This document shows positions 51,072-59,945 of a DNA stretch of 64,000 nucleotides, piece after piece (position 1 is the stretch's first letter; the number at the start of each line of letters is the position of its first letter). Source of the DNA: a bacterium. Lineage in GTDB: Bacteria; Chloroflexota; Dormibacteria; Aeolococcales; Aeolococcaceae. The DNA lies in the NCBI GenBank assembly GCA_021803465.1, contig JAJZLL010000049.1:97675-161674 (forward strand), written 5' to 3'. The notes under the pieces are model-generated. The model was not told the origin of the DNA. It saw only the letters and a program-made list of their open reading frames with translations, and did no database searches. The position numbers and the translations under genes are program-made.

Positions 51072-52275
51072 ATGACCCCACTTGTGGGTACTGCCCTTGC
51101 AGTCCTTGCTGTCTCAGCCTTCGCTGCACCGCTTCTTGCCGAGAGAATCGGCATTCCTGGGGCTGTGCTCGAGCTAGTCGTTGGACTTGCGCTCGGCTGG
51201 GTGCTGCCCGCCTCCACCTATGCCTCCGGGACGTTCATCGCATCTCTTGGAGCGCTTGGGTTCATCATTCTCATGTTCCTCGTTGGAGTGGAGCTTGACC
51301 TGCGGTCCATCTGGAAGGGATCCAAGACATCCATTGTCGCAGGAGTGCTCCTGTTTGCAGTGAGTCTTGCTGCCTCGCAGCTCCTCCTGGGAAGCGTGCT
51401 CAATGCCTCTCCATTCTGGGTGCTGTGCGGCGCTGCTACGTCCGTTGGCATCACTGCTCCCGTTCTGTATTCCCAGGGCATCCTCAGTTCCCCATTCGCA
51501 AAGGAGGTGCTCCTTGTCGGATCCGTCGCAGAGTTCATCTACATCGTTGCGTTGAACTTTGTTGCAGCTTCAGTCGGACACAGTCTCCACACAGTCGCCT
51601 TCACAGTCGGTGCGAGGACTGCGGCGCTTGTCCTCCTGACGGTTGCTGTCGCTGTTGTCATCCGGAGACTCAGGACGCACATTCCCCCACCATTTCCAGC
51701 GTTTTTTCCGCAGGGACGATCCCCTTGAGCTTGGACTCCGGGGGACATTTGCCCTCCTGTTCCTCTTCGTCGCAGGAACATCCATCATCCACATACCGGA
51801 TGTTCTGGGAGCGCTCATGGCAGGCATCATCTTCCGGACTGTGATGGGAAACGCGAAGGCCATTGTCGAGCGGCTCACGAGTGTGGCGAACAGCTTCTTC
51901 ATACCGCTGTTCTTTCTCTCGGTCGGACTGCAGACACCTCTCCACCTCAGCATCCTTGGACTTCTTCCCCTTGTCGGACTGGTGCTTGTCGTGCTCTTCC
52001 TGCCAAGACTCCTGCTCATCCCCTTCCTCATGTGGCGTGGCCATTCGTTCCGTCTCAGTTCAGCCGGATCCATGCTGCTCATGGCCCCACTTACCCTCCT
52101 CATCACGACAGCGGAGCTTGGCAGGTCCGCTGGCATTCTCTCAGCCCGCAACGGAGCTGCCATGATCCTTACAGCAACACTCTCCGCACTTGTCTTTCCT
52201 GTCATTGGCAAGAGACTTCTGCCCACCGAGGAACGAAGGGCAGAGCCAGTGGGAGAGCAGACGGCACCCGTCTAG
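51072..52275 (+). pseudogene. Cation/proton antiporter (CPA2, KefB-like) split by a frameshift
   Basis: The N-terminal half (51072-51728, from ATG with GGAGGAG upstream) and the C-terminal half (frame ending 52275) together form one CPA2 antiporter of about 400 residues. Helices start with 'VGTALAVLAVSAFAAPLLAE', and the ion-binding region 'LVGVELDLRSIW' and 'TSVGITAPVLYSQG' lie in the first half. The frames meet at a run of five C (51684-51688). With four C the reading continues 'RTHIPHHFQRFFRRDDPLEL' without interruption. So either a sequencing indel, a phase-variable tract or recent inactivation. Divergent to the phosphodiesterase gene. Confidence 0.8.
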
Positions 52276-52381
52276 CGGAAGCTGCTGCAGCATGATAGCT
52301 GTAACGGAACTGGTGTGATGGGGAGGTGTCTGGCGCAACCGTGGGATGCTGGCATCAGAACGGATCAGGGAGATGGAGCGC

Positions 52382-52738
52382 ATGGCACGGAACATCCTGC
52401 GCCTGGGGGTGAAGCTCCTTGTAGGAGCTGCCATTGCAGCGATGGTGTATGTGGGGGGGCGACTTGTGCCGGTCATTTTCCATCATGGCTATCTTGCAGT
52501 GCAGCAGGAGGGATGCAGTGCGACTGTCCAGCAGGAGAAGGCGCAGGGGCTCTCTCCTCCCTTCCAGTCATTCCAACCCGGAGAGGGAACGCACATGCTG
52601 TTTCTTGCGGATGGCGAGTACGAGGTGAGCTTCGTGTGCCCGCAAGGGAGCAGTCGGGGAATGAATGTTGCTGTCCATGCAGGTGCGACCACGGATGCTG
52701 CGCCTTCCCTTGTGCCCAGCAATGTTGGCCACATATAG
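52382..52738 (+). CDS. Small membrane-anchored hypothetical protein
   Basis: 118 residues from ATG 52382 (GGGAG 9 nt upstream; ATG 52346 is in frame). One N-terminal helix ('LGVKLLVGAAIAAMVYVGG') then an exported ~85-residue beta-rich domain with two cysteines ('QEGCSATVQQ', 'VSFVCPQGSS') that could form a disulfide. 'PGEGTHMLFLADGEYEVSF' suggests a small sandwich fold. No family recognised. Confidence 0.6.
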   Translation: MARNILRLGVKLLVGAAIAAMVYVGGRLVPVIFHHGYLAVQQEGCSATVQQEKAQGLSPPFQSFQPGEGTHMLFLADGEYEVSFVCPQGSSRGMNVAVHAGATTDAAPSLVPSNVGHI

Positions 52739-52804
52739 CAGGTACGACTGGGACCAGCCTGTTTGGCAACCTGCTATCGGTGGGCGTTGGGATTGCCTGG
52801 AGTA

Positions 52805-53584
52805 CTAGAGCATCGGCTCTGTTATGCGCACTCCTGGAGTGCGTGACACTGGACTTGGCGCACCCTGGGCAAAACCCTTGGGAAGGCCATGCTCGTGGGA
52901 CCACGCCTTCCAGCGTGCAACCGCTTCCGCAATGTCAGTGGGGGATGTTGTGCGAATCCACGACTGCCCATTGGCAGCAATGGAGATGTTGAGCACCTTC
53001 ACTTTGAGAAGACTCAGGCTGAAGAGATCCGGACTGCCAGGGGGGAAGATGCGCCTGTCACCGAAGTACTCCGCGTATTGGTAATACTCGCCTGTGAAGA
53101 ATGTCCTCCGCACATCCCTCCAGCTCCTTGCGGGAGAGGCGACATACGGCGGGGGAAGCTTCTGCACGGTGGGAGGCATGGGGATGAAGTGGAGATGCGC
53201 ATGGTGCACGCTCTGCCAGGCGCCACCGTTCTCCCAGAGCATGGGCTCCTTGCCATATGCATCGCGGAGGAACGCCTTGAGCACATTCTGGGCTTCCTCG
53301 AACTCGCCATAGAGCGAAGGCGAAAGCGCTGCCCAGCATGGGAGGTGGTGCTTCGGAATGAGCAGGATGTGGCCAGCTGTGATGGGAAACTTGTCAGGAA
53401 CCGCATAGAAGTGTGGTGTCTCGAACAGTACGGGAGGCTGCGTGTCCCTGCCCTGGCAGAACACGTCTGTTGCATCGGGTAGCCAGTGTGGAGGAGTGGT
53501 ATGCGCATGCACCCTGCGAAGGAATATGCGACGTATGCGGAAGCCAAGCGGCTCTCCAGGAACGCCCCCCACGAGTGACTTCAT
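52805..53584 (-). CDS. HIT-family nucleotide-binding protein
   Basis: 259 residues. The histidine triad H128-x-H130-x-H132 lies in 'SVHHAHLHFIP', preceded by 'FYAVPDKFPITAGHILLIPK', as in HINT/Fhit-type nucleotide hydrolases. The protein is longer than a plain HIT protein (~120 residues): about 120 extra residues follow the triad, so it may be a variant with an added C-terminal domain. Possible substrates are AMP-lysine type or dinucleoside polyphosphates. TACAGT lies 7 nt before the ATG. Divergent to purB. Confidence 0.8.
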   Translation of the reverse strand: MKSLVGGVPGEPLGFRIRRIFLRRVHAHTTPPHWLPDATDVFCQGRDTQPPVLFETPHFYAVPDKFPITAGHILLIPKHHLPCWAALSPSLYGEFEEAQNVLKAFLRDAYGKEPMLWENGGAWQSVHHAHLHFIPMPPTVQKLPPPYVASPARSWRDVRRTFFTGEYYQYAEYFGDRRIFPPGSPDLFSLSLLKVKVLNISIAANGQSWIRTTSPTDIAEAVARWKAWSHEHGLPKGFAQGAPSPVSRTPGVRITEPML

Positions 53585-53601
53585 AGTCTGAACTGTAGAC
53601 T
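53585..53601. promoter_or_regulatory. Leaderless promoter and small dyad before the HIT gene
   Basis: On the minus strand TACAGT (53592-53597) lies 7 nt before the ATG at 53584, and TTCGAA sits 16 bp further upstream. AGTCT-GAACTGT-AGACT (53585-53601) is an inverted repeat overlapping this -10 in the 51-bp gap shared with purB. A repressor site is possible; arms are only 5 bp. Confidence 0.4.
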
Positions 53602-53635
53602 ATTTGGGGCAGGTTCGAAAAGTGAGGGAGCAACC

Positions 53636-54952
53636 ATGATCGAGCGGTACAGCACAAAGGAGATCCGTGACTGCTTTTCCGAGGAGGCAAAGTATGCAGC
53701 ATGGCTCGAAGTGGAACAGGCAATCCTTCAGGGCTGGGTGGAACTGGGAGTGGCTCCAGAAGGTGCGCTTCAGGCTGTATCCCATGTTGCGGCAGATCCT
53801 GCAAGGATAGCGGAGCTTGAGCGGGTGCAGCGCCATGATGTCGCAGCATTTGTCACCCACATTCAGGAGCAGATGGGTGACCACGGAAGGTTTCTGCATC
53901 TTGGTGTCACCTCGTCCGATGTGCTCGACACAGCAGCTTCGCTCGTGATTCGCAGAGCCTCAGCCTGCATTGTCCATGCATGTGAGACGCTTGGTGAATC
54001 GCTTGCAGGAGTAGCGAGGGACCACGCATTCACATGGTGCATTGGGCGCACGCATGGCATGCATGCGGACGTGGTAACAGTGGGCATCCGCTTCGCAACA
54101 CTTCGTGACGAGTTGCTTAATGCCTCCACACGTGTGGAAAGCGCACAGCGGGAGATGTGCGTGGTGAAGGTGCGTGGTGCAGTGGGAACGTATGCGACTG
54201 TTCCCAGGACTGTCGAGGAATCCGTTGCAAGACAGCTTGATCTGCCACAAGTATCCTCTGCGACACAGGTCGTTGCGCGGGACAGGTACGCATCCTTTGT
54301 CTGCGCCCTCGCAATGCTTGGCAGTGTGATGGAGCGCATTGCGGTTGTCATCCGTCTATCCCAGCAGCCGGAACTGGGGGAGCTCATGGAGCCGTTTGGC
54401 GCGCACCAGAAGGGTTCTTCGGCCATGCCGCACAAGCGGAATCCTGTCAGGAGCGAACGGATTGCTGGACTTGCCAGGGTGCTGAGGGGTCATGCGGCTG
54501 CAGCGCTTGAGGATATTCCCCTGTGGTTCGAGCGGGACATCTCCCATTCGTCCGCTGAGCGGATCATCCTTCCGGATGCCTGCGCACTTGTCACGTTCAT
54601 GGCGACGGATCTCCGGGATGTCGTGGAGAACATGACTGTTGACACTGCGCACATTGCCCGCAATCTTTCCCTTGGGCATGGCACAGCATTCTCCCAGCAG
54701 CTGCTCTTTGCGCTCATTGACAAGGCCCGCTGGTCACGGGAGGATGCGTATGCCAAGGTGCAGGAGCTCGCATTCCTGGCAATCTCCAGTGAACGGGATT
54801 TTGCGCAGTGTGCTCGGGAGGACACTGCGGTTATGGAGGCCCTTCCCCAGGATGTTCTCGAGAAGTGCTTCCAGGCACCTCTTGATCCAGGGGAAGTGGA
54901 ACAGCTGCTTCGGGATCTTGGCATCGGGGGAGAGCTCCAGAGGAGGGCATGA
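53636..54952 (+). CDS. purB: Adenylosuccinate lyase
   Basis: 438 residues. Cleaves SAICAR and adenylosuccinate, giving fumarate, in purine synthesis. Catalytic loop 'GSSAMPHKRNP' is at 260-270. The general acid/base histidines are H68 ('VQRHDVAAF') and H140 ('IGRTHGMHADV'), and 'HLGVTSSDVLDTA' binds phosphate. GAGGGAG lies 5 nt before the ATG. Length and motifs are normal for bacterial PurB. No other pur genes adjoin it. Divergent to the HIT gene. Confidence 0.97.
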   Translation: MIERYSTKEIRDCFSEEAKYAAWLEVEQAILQGWVELGVAPEGALQAVSHVAADPARIAELERVQRHDVAAFVTHIQEQMGDHGRFLHLGVTSSDVLDTAASLVIRRASACIVHACETLGESLAGVARDHAFTWCIGRTHGMHADVVTVGIRFATLRDELLNASTRVESAQREMCVVKVRGAVGTYATVPRTVEESVARQLDLPQVSSATQVVARDRYASFVCALAMLGSVMERIAVVIRLSQQPELGELMEPFGAHQKGSSAMPHKRNPVRSERIAGLARVLRGHAAAALEDIPLWFERDISHSSAERIILPDACALVTFMATDLRDVVENMTVDTAHIARNLSLGHGTAFSQQLLFALIDKARWSREDAYAKVQELAFLAISSERDFAQCAREDTAVMEALPQDVLEKCFQAPLDPGEVEQLLRDLGIGGELQRRA

Positions 54953-55034
54953 CCGTGCAGGAATGTCACAACTGTTCATACAGCAGCAGCAGAGACCAGA
55001 TGAGCCAGTATGCTAGTCCCATCACTAGAGCAAC

Positions 55035-55724
55035 ATGATGGATTCCGAGGAGGTTGGGACCTTCCGTATGAGCACTGACACAGCACCCACTCTTTCCCGT
55101 ACGCGATGTTTCCGTTACGGCTGTCTCAACCCTGTCATTGACCAGTGTGAGTTCACTGATGCCAACGGAAACCAGTGCGCATCCGTGTGGTGTGCGGATC
55201 ACCGGCTGGAAGTGAATGGACACATGTACTGTGTTCGGCATGCGGGAATCGCCCGTGCTCTTGATGAGAATGTTGAGGAGACGGACCGTCCAGCGCTCAA
55301 CCTTCGTGCGCCAGCTCTTGCAGTCTGGGTGGGAGACCATGTGGATGACCATGTGCGCATGTATCTGCTTGCCCTTGGGAGTGAAATGGAGCAGGCGACA
55401 ATCCAGGTGTACGCCATTCGCCGTGCAGTGGGAGTCTCCGGATCTCCAAGGTGGGAACGGAAATGGACCCTTCGGGCTGATGGCAAGAATGTCGTGAGCG
55501 TTGCGATCGCTGTCGATGAGCACCACGATTCCGTCGTTACTGCCCGGGTCAATGATGGTGTCGTAGTGCGGAGAATGGCTCCGTGGATCCGGCACCGTGT
55601 CGTTGCGGAATGGAGTGACCCAGCCCAGGAGGCAGAGGAGCGCCAGGCTTTCTATGACGGGCTTGTGGATGTCATAGTGCGGACTGTGAATGCATCGATA
55701 CCACAGAAGCGGGAAGCATCCTGA
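55035..55724 (+). CDS. Hypothetical protein with N-terminal Cys/His zinc finger
   Basis: 229 residues. Cysteines 25, 30, 38, 48, 53, 66 with H56 and H69 (pattern C-x4-C-x7-C-x9-C-x4-C-x2-H-x9-C-x2-H) look like a double zinc-binding finger similar in spacing to B-box or AN1 fingers. The remaining ~160 residues form a mixed alpha/beta domain ('WERKWTLRADGKNVVSVAIA', 'DGLVDVIVRTVNASI') without known motif. Start uncertain: ATG 55035 or 55068. No export signal. Family not recognised. Confidence 0.6.
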   Translation: MMDSEEVGTFRMSTDTAPTLSRTRCFRYGCLNPVIDQCEFTDANGNQCASVWCADHRLEVNGHMYCVRHAGIARALDENVEETDRPALNLRAPALAVWVGDHVDDHVRMYLLALGSEMEQATIQVYAIRRAVGVSGSPRWERKWTLRADGKNVVSVAIAVDEHHDSVVTARVNDGVVVRRMAPWIRHRVVAEWSDPAQEAEERQAFYDGLVDVIVRTVNASIPQKREAS

Positions 55725-55748
55725 GCAGTGCGTCCACTGGGAGGATGC

Positions 55749-55827
55749 TGGCGACCCCGATCGGATTTGAACCGACGTTCTCCACCTTGACAGGGTGGCG
55801 TGTTTGACCAGGCTACACCACGGGGCC
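55749..55827 (-). tRNA. tRNA-Asp (anticodon GTC)
   Basis: A 76-nt cloverleaf plus encoded CCA. Acceptor GGCCCCG pairs with CGGGGTC (one G-T pair). Discriminator G73 is the Asp identity base. Anticodon stem CCACC/GGTGG carries loop CTGTCAA, anticodon GTC. T-stem GTCGG/CCGAT with loop TTCAAAT. Single gene, no neighbouring tRNA. Its 3' end is 24 bp from the convergent zinc-finger gene stop. Confidence 0.95.
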
Positions 55828-55930
55828 ACTCGTTGACGCTTGTTGGCGCCAGCTTATCGTACAACATGTGCGCAGCATGGGTCGCACCCTTTTGGGGCAT
55901 GGAACACCCTTCCAGTGCGGGAGCAGAGCG

Positions 55931-56818
55931 CTACCCGAGAGCAGGAATGATGTCATCCCGAACCAGGCTGAACGGCTCCTCGCTTGTCACGTTCCTGAAA
56001 CTCGTGATGACATGGCTCACTCCCAGTTCAGCAAGCGGTTCGAGAAGCGCAAGGAACTGCCCGGGCGTGGTCGAACCGTCATGGCCATCCCGTGTGAGGT
56101 TGGCAGGAAGAAGGACTGTCTTTTCGATGTCGTCGTAGTTCCTGTGTTCGCGCTCACAATGCTCCCTGAGGACAGAGAGCTTGTGGGCAATGACTTCAGG
56201 ACCAGCACGGCCGAAGAGGTTGCAGGCATCAGCATATTTCGCCACAAGCCGGAGGGTCTTCTGCTCACCAGATCCCCCAATGAGGATGGGAGGATGGGGA
56301 GCATGAAGGGGCTGGGGATGGTTGAGTGGACGTTCCAGCGTGTAGTGCTGTCCGTGGAAGGGAGCATCGTCATCCCTCCACATCTGGTGGACAATCTGGA
56401 GTGCCTCCTCAAGACGCTCAAACCGTTCACGAAGAGGCGGGAAGGTAAAGCCGTATCCGCTGTGCTCCTCCTCGTTCCAGGCAGCTCCAATGCCGAGATA
56501 CGCCCGTCCCTTGCTCAGCACGTCAAGCGTTGTCGCAATCTTCGCGAGATGGGCAGGGTTGCGGTAAGTGACTCCAGTCACCATCGTGCCAAGACTGATC
56601 CGGGAAGTGATTCCTGCAACGAATCCCAGAGTTGTCCAGCCTTCAAGCATGTCCTCCTCTGCGGGCCCGACCATCGAGATCTGGAAGAAGTGGTCCATGA
56701 ACCAGATGCTCGACATTCCTGCTTCTTCCGCACGGAGGGCTATGGCACGGAGATGGTCAGAAGTGCGGGAATGGCCGCCTTCCCATGTGAAGTTGGGAAC
56801 CTGAAGTCCAAGTCTCAT
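55931..56818 (-). CDS. LLM-class (luciferase-like) flavin/F420-dependent oxidoreductase
   Basis: 295 residues from ATG 56818, with AGGAGG 6 nt upstream; the longer frame to 56941 is not supported. TIM-barrel marks: 'MRLGLQVPNFTWEGG', 'LRAEEAGMSSIWFMDHF', 'LGTMVTGVTYRNPAHLAKIA' and 'RAYLGIGAAWNEEEHSGYGF'. The late 'PPILIGGSGEQKTLRLVAKY' is typical of the F420-dependent subgroup. Cofactor (FMN or F420) cannot be decided. Substrate unknown. Single gene between tRNA-Asp and the cysteine ligase. Confidence 0.9.
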   Translation of the reverse strand: MRLGLQVPNFTWEGGHSRTSDHLRAIALRAEEAGMSSIWFMDHFFQISMVGPAEEDMLEGWTTLGFVAGITSRISLGTMVTGVTYRNPAHLAKIATTLDVLSKGRAYLGIGAAWNEEEHSGYGFTFPPLRERFERLEEALQIVHQMWRDDDAPFHGQHYTLERPLNHPQPLHAPHPPILIGGSGEQKTLRLVAKYADACNLFGRAGPEVIAHKLSVLREHCEREHRNYDDIEKTVLLPANLTRDGHDGSTTPGQFLALLEPLAELGVSHVITSFRNVTSEEPFSLVRDDIIPALG

Positions 56819-56904
56819 ACAGTGCCTCCTGAATGTCTTCTTGATCTGACTGGTCGTGTCGCGTTCTAGTATCCCATGTGAGCTCACGTACAATGGAGCT
56901 GCAC

Positions 56905-58137
56905 ATGGAACTCTACAACACGGCAGCCGCAGCGAAGGCACATCTCGACCTTGGGCCTGAGGTCTCCCTCTACGTGTGTGGCATCACCCCATATGCTGCG
57001 ACACATCTTGGACATGCCTTCACGTACCACACGTTTGATGTGCTGACGCGACTGCTCATGCACGATGGACATACCGTGCGGAGTGTTCGGAATGTCACTG
57101 ATGTGGATGATGACATCTTCCGTGTGAGCAGGGAGCGGAATGTTCCTGTCGACCAGCTTGTGGCATCGGAAATGGAGATTTTCCATACGGACTGCCATGC
57201 GCTCAACATGATTCCCGTCACGCATGAGCCGTACGCTTCTGAAGCCATTGATGCCATGATTGCCCGCATTGCCGAGCTTGTCGCATGCGGAGCTGCATAT
57301 GTGGTCAACCGAACCGTGTACTTTGCCATTGATGCGTTTCCCGCATACGGGCAGGTATCCCATTATGACATCCCCACCATGATTGCCCTATCGAGGGAAC
57401 GTGGTGCAAACCCGGATGACCCGGACAAGAGGAATCCCCTCGACTTCATCCTCTGGCAGCCGGAAGCGCCAGGCGAAAAGAGCTGGGATGCTCCCTGGAG
57501 CAGAGGAAGGCCTGGCTGGCACATCGAGTGCTCCACCCTCGCGGAGACGCTTCTGGGACTCCCTGTCGACATCCACGGTGGCGGAGAGGATCTCATCTAT
57601 CCCCACCATGAGTCCGAGGCTGCCCAGGCGGAGGCATGCCGAAAGGGTGTTCAATTTGTCCGGTACTGGGCGCATGTGTCCCATGTCGGCTACGAGGGAG
57701 AGAAGATGAGCAAGTCGCTTGGGAACCTCATCTTTGCCCGGGATCTTCGGTCACGGAAAGGAGCGCGGGCAGTCAGGCATTTCCTTGCGCAGTACCACTA
57801 CCGCACCTCATGGGAGTATGAGGACGCGAAGTGTGAGGAAGCCAGTGACGAGTTTGCGCGGCTCGATGCGCTCTGTGATGGCGATGTGCGAATTGAGGAT
57901 GCAGCAGCGGAAGCCCTCGCATCCGAGGTGCTGCACCATCTCCGGAATGATCTCGATACTGTTGGCGCCTCCCTCGCGATCGCGAACAGCATTGAACGTG
58001 CGCATGCTGCGAACGTGTCCACAGGAAGACCGCTCAGGGCAGTGGTTGAGCCTTTGTGGGAGCTGTTTGGCATTGCACCTCCCTCACCCGCAGCCACCTC
58101 AGCACACGGAGCACGCCAGCATGGAACAGACGCATAG
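56905..58137 (+). CDS. Cysteine ligase of the CysRS/MshC family
   Basis: 410 residues from ATG 56905. HIGH-type motif HLGH 34-37 ('VCGITPYAATHLGHAFTYHT'), KMSKS 267-271, zinc ligands C25, C209, H234 and E238 ('WHIECS', 'YPHHESE'). It activates cysteine with ATP. The 'CGITPYxATHLGHA' and 'SLGNLIFARDL' stretches and the short length (410) resemble MshC, which makes the mycothiol precursor, more than typical CysRS (~460 with full anticodon domain). It could be the only CysRS of the genome or a thiol-synthesis enzyme. GGAG lies 6 nt upstream, and TACAAT 10 nt upstream. Overlaps cdd by 17 bp. Confidence 0.85.
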   Translation: MELYNTAAAAKAHLDLGPEVSLYVCGITPYAATHLGHAFTYHTFDVLTRLLMHDGHTVRSVRNVTDVDDDIFRVSRERNVPVDQLVASEMEIFHTDCHALNMIPVTHEPYASEAIDAMIARIAELVACGAAYVVNRTVYFAIDAFPAYGQVSHYDIPTMIALSRERGANPDDPDKRNPLDFILWQPEAPGEKSWDAPWSRGRPGWHIECSTLAETLLGLPVDIHGGGEDLIYPHHESEAAQAEACRKGVQFVRYWAHVSHVGYEGEKMSKSLGNLIFARDLRSRKGARAVRHFLAQYHYRTSWEYEDAKCEEASDEFARLDALCDGDVRIEDAAAEALASEVLHHLRNDLDTVGASLAIANSIERAHAANVSTGRPLRAVVEPLWELFGIAPPSPAATSAHGARQHGTDA

Positions 58138-58570
58138 GGAAACCCTCCTCGCACAGCTCACAGAGCTCGACGACCCTGTCTGGAGGGACCTTGGAGCAAG
58201 GGCAGTCGCAATGAGCGACCATGCGTACATCCCCGCATCAGCATTTCCTGTTGGTGCTGCACTGCTCACTACTGAAGGAGCAGTCATCGGCGGGTGCAAT
58301 GTCGAGAACGGAAGCTATGGACTCACTGTCTGCGCCGAGCGCACAGCAGCATTCGCTGCAGTGGCTACGGAAGGCCCAACCATGCGGATTGCCCGGATTG
58401 CAGTGTATGGCACTGCGTTCACGACTTCACCGTGCGGTGCCTGCAGGCAGGTCATTGCGGAGTTCGCAGGACAGGACACTCCCGTGATGTTCGTTGAGGA
58501 GGGAAAGTGGCACATCCATCCACTCTCCGATCTCCTGCCCATACCCTTTGTCTTCTCACGGAGTCGCTAA
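58121..58570 (+). CDS. cdd: Cytidine deaminase
   Basis: 149 residues from ATG 58121 (GGAG 9 nt upstream). Converts cytidine and deoxycytidine to uridine forms. Zinc ligand C71 and proton shuttle E73 are in 'VCAERTA', and C105 and C108 in 'PCGACRQV'; 'FPVGAALLT' and 'GCNVENGSYG' bind nucleoside. It overlaps the cysteine ligase by 17 bp and ends 7 bp before the convergent nucleoside phosphorylase, forming a pyrimidine salvage cluster with that gene and udp. Confidence 0.95.
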   Translation: MEQTHRETLLAQLTELDDPVWRDLGARAVAMSDHAYIPASAFPVGAALLTTEGAVIGGCNVENGSYGLTVCAERTAAFAAVATEGPTMRIARIAVYGTAFTTSPCGACRQVIAEFAGQDTPVMFVEEGKWHIHPLSDLLPIPFVFSRSR

Positions 58571-58577
58571 CAGGATC

Positions 58578-59888
58578 TCACGCACCGATCATCTCGAGGA
58601 TTGGCGATGGTGCAGCGTGGGAGGGCATCTTCTCCAGCGGGCAGGCAGCACGGAGCTGCTCGACCCACTGCGACTCGTCCCCAGTCAGGCTGGTGTACAG
58701 CGTTGCCATGACATCGCCAGCCCTGACTGCCGTTCCTGGAGTCACGTGGAGAACAATGCCTGCACTCGGATCGATGGAGTCTTCCTTGGTCTCCCGGCCT
58801 GCACCAAGAGTCATTGCGAGGTGTCCGAGCATGAGGGCATGGACAGCGCTGATCGTTCCATCATGCGGAGCGGCCACATCAATGGTGCGGGATGCCTGGG
58901 GAAGAAGGGAGGGATCATCGAGTGTCCGGACATCTCCCCCCTGGGCAGCGATCCACTCCCGGAATACGCTCCATGCGCGTCCGGATGCGATGGCATCCCT
59001 GATGCGGGAAATCCCCTCCTCCTCGTTGAGTCCTGGTTCGAGCGCATGGAGCATCGAGAGTGCAGCGGACTCGCAGACAGCGACGAAGTCTTCGGGACCC
59101 ATTCCATGCAGGGTGGCAATTGCCTCCTGGACCTCAAGCGCATTGCCTATCGCATGCCCAAGGGGAGCATCCATGGCGGAGAGCATGCAGTGTACCCTCC
59201 GTCCCATCGTGTCGCCAATGCGGATGGCAAGGTGGGCAAAATCCCTGGCCTCAGCGATTGTGTGGAAGAATGCTCCCTCTCCCACCTTCACGTCAAGCGA
59301 GATGGCATCGGTCGCGACAGCAAGCTTCTTGCTCATGATGGATGATGCGATGAGGGGAAGCGAGCGCACTGTGGCAGTCGCATCGCGGAGCGCATAGAGG
59401 AGCTTGTCCGCAGGAACGATGTTCTCTGTGGGGCTTGCGACAGCGACTCCAATGCGCTGGACGATTCCAAGAAAGGTTTCCTGGTTGAGGGATGTCCTGT
59501 AGCCTGGTATCGACTCAAGCTTGTCAATCGTTCCTCCCGTGTGCCCCAGGCCCCTTCCGCTGAGCTTTGGCACCGCATAGCCAAGCGATGCGACAAGCGG
59601 TGCGACAACAAGCGTCGTCTTGTCGCCAACACCACCAGTGGAGTGCTTGTCAATGGACTTCTTTCCGAGTCCCCTGCAGTCGATCGTGTCTCCGGAGTCG
59701 ATCATGGCTTCCGTAAGGGCAAGAGTCTCCTCAAACGTCATGCCATGCCAGACAACTGCCATGGCGAATGCTGCCATCTGGTAGTCGGGAATTGTGCCCT
59801 CGCAGTAGCCTTCGACAAGGAAGTGGATTTCGTCAGCTGCAAGAACCCCGCCATCACGCTTCTTTTCAAGAATTTCCACTGTCCGCAT
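58578..59888 (-). CDS. pdp: Pyrimidine-nucleoside (thymidine) phosphorylase
   Basis: 436 residues from ATG 59888 (AAGGAG 8 nt upstream). Phosphorolysis of thymidine, deoxyuridine and perhaps uridine. The family signature 'SGRGLGHTGGTIDKLES' is at 110-126, and the phosphate loop 'KHSTGGVGDKTTLV' and 'SSIMSKKLAVATDAISLDVK' are present. A C-terminal barrel-sandwich domain follows. Pdp versus DeoA cannot be split by eye. Divergent to udp over 57 bp that holds a dyad, so the two salvage genes may be co-regulated. Confidence 0.93.
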   Translation of the reverse strand: MRTVEILEKKRDGGVLAADEIHFLVEGYCEGTIPDYQMAAFAMAVVWHGMTFEETLALTEAMIDSGDTIDCRGLGKKSIDKHSTGGVGDKTTLVVAPLVASLGYAVPKLSGRGLGHTGGTIDKLESIPGYRTSLNQETFLGIVQRIGVAVASPTENIVPADKLLYALRDATATVRSLPLIASSIMSKKLAVATDAISLDVKVGEGAFFHTIAEARDFAHLAIRIGDTMGRRVHCMLSAMDAPLGHAIGNALEVQEAIATLHGMGPEDFVAVCESAALSMLHALEPGLNEEEGISRIRDAIASGRAWSVFREWIAAQGGDVRTLDDPSLLPQASRTIDVAAPHDGTISAVHALMLGHLAMTLGAGRETKEDSIDPSAGIVLHVTPGTAVRAGDVMATLYTSLTGDESQWVEQLRAACPLEKMPSHAAPSPILEMIGA

Positions 59889-59914
59889 GTCACCTGCTCC
59901 TTTCATGACAGCAC

Positions 59915-59938
59915 TGTCCAGGAGAAAATGTGGACAAT
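59915..59938. promoter_or_regulatory. Dyad and -10 box between pdp and udp
   Basis: TGTCCA (59915-59920) and TGGACA (59931-59936) form an inverted repeat with a 10-bp spacer. The right arm overlaps GACAAT (59933-59938), which is 7 nt before the udp ATG and serves as a leaderless-type -10. A regulator here could govern both divergent genes. Confidence 0.45.
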
Positions 59939-59945
59939 AGCCTGT

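Noticed and set aside
54966-55829. 287-codon minus-strand frame over the zinc-finger gene
   Set aside because: It runs through the tRNA-Asp gene and is antisense to the Cys/His-finger gene, which has better composition and motif content.
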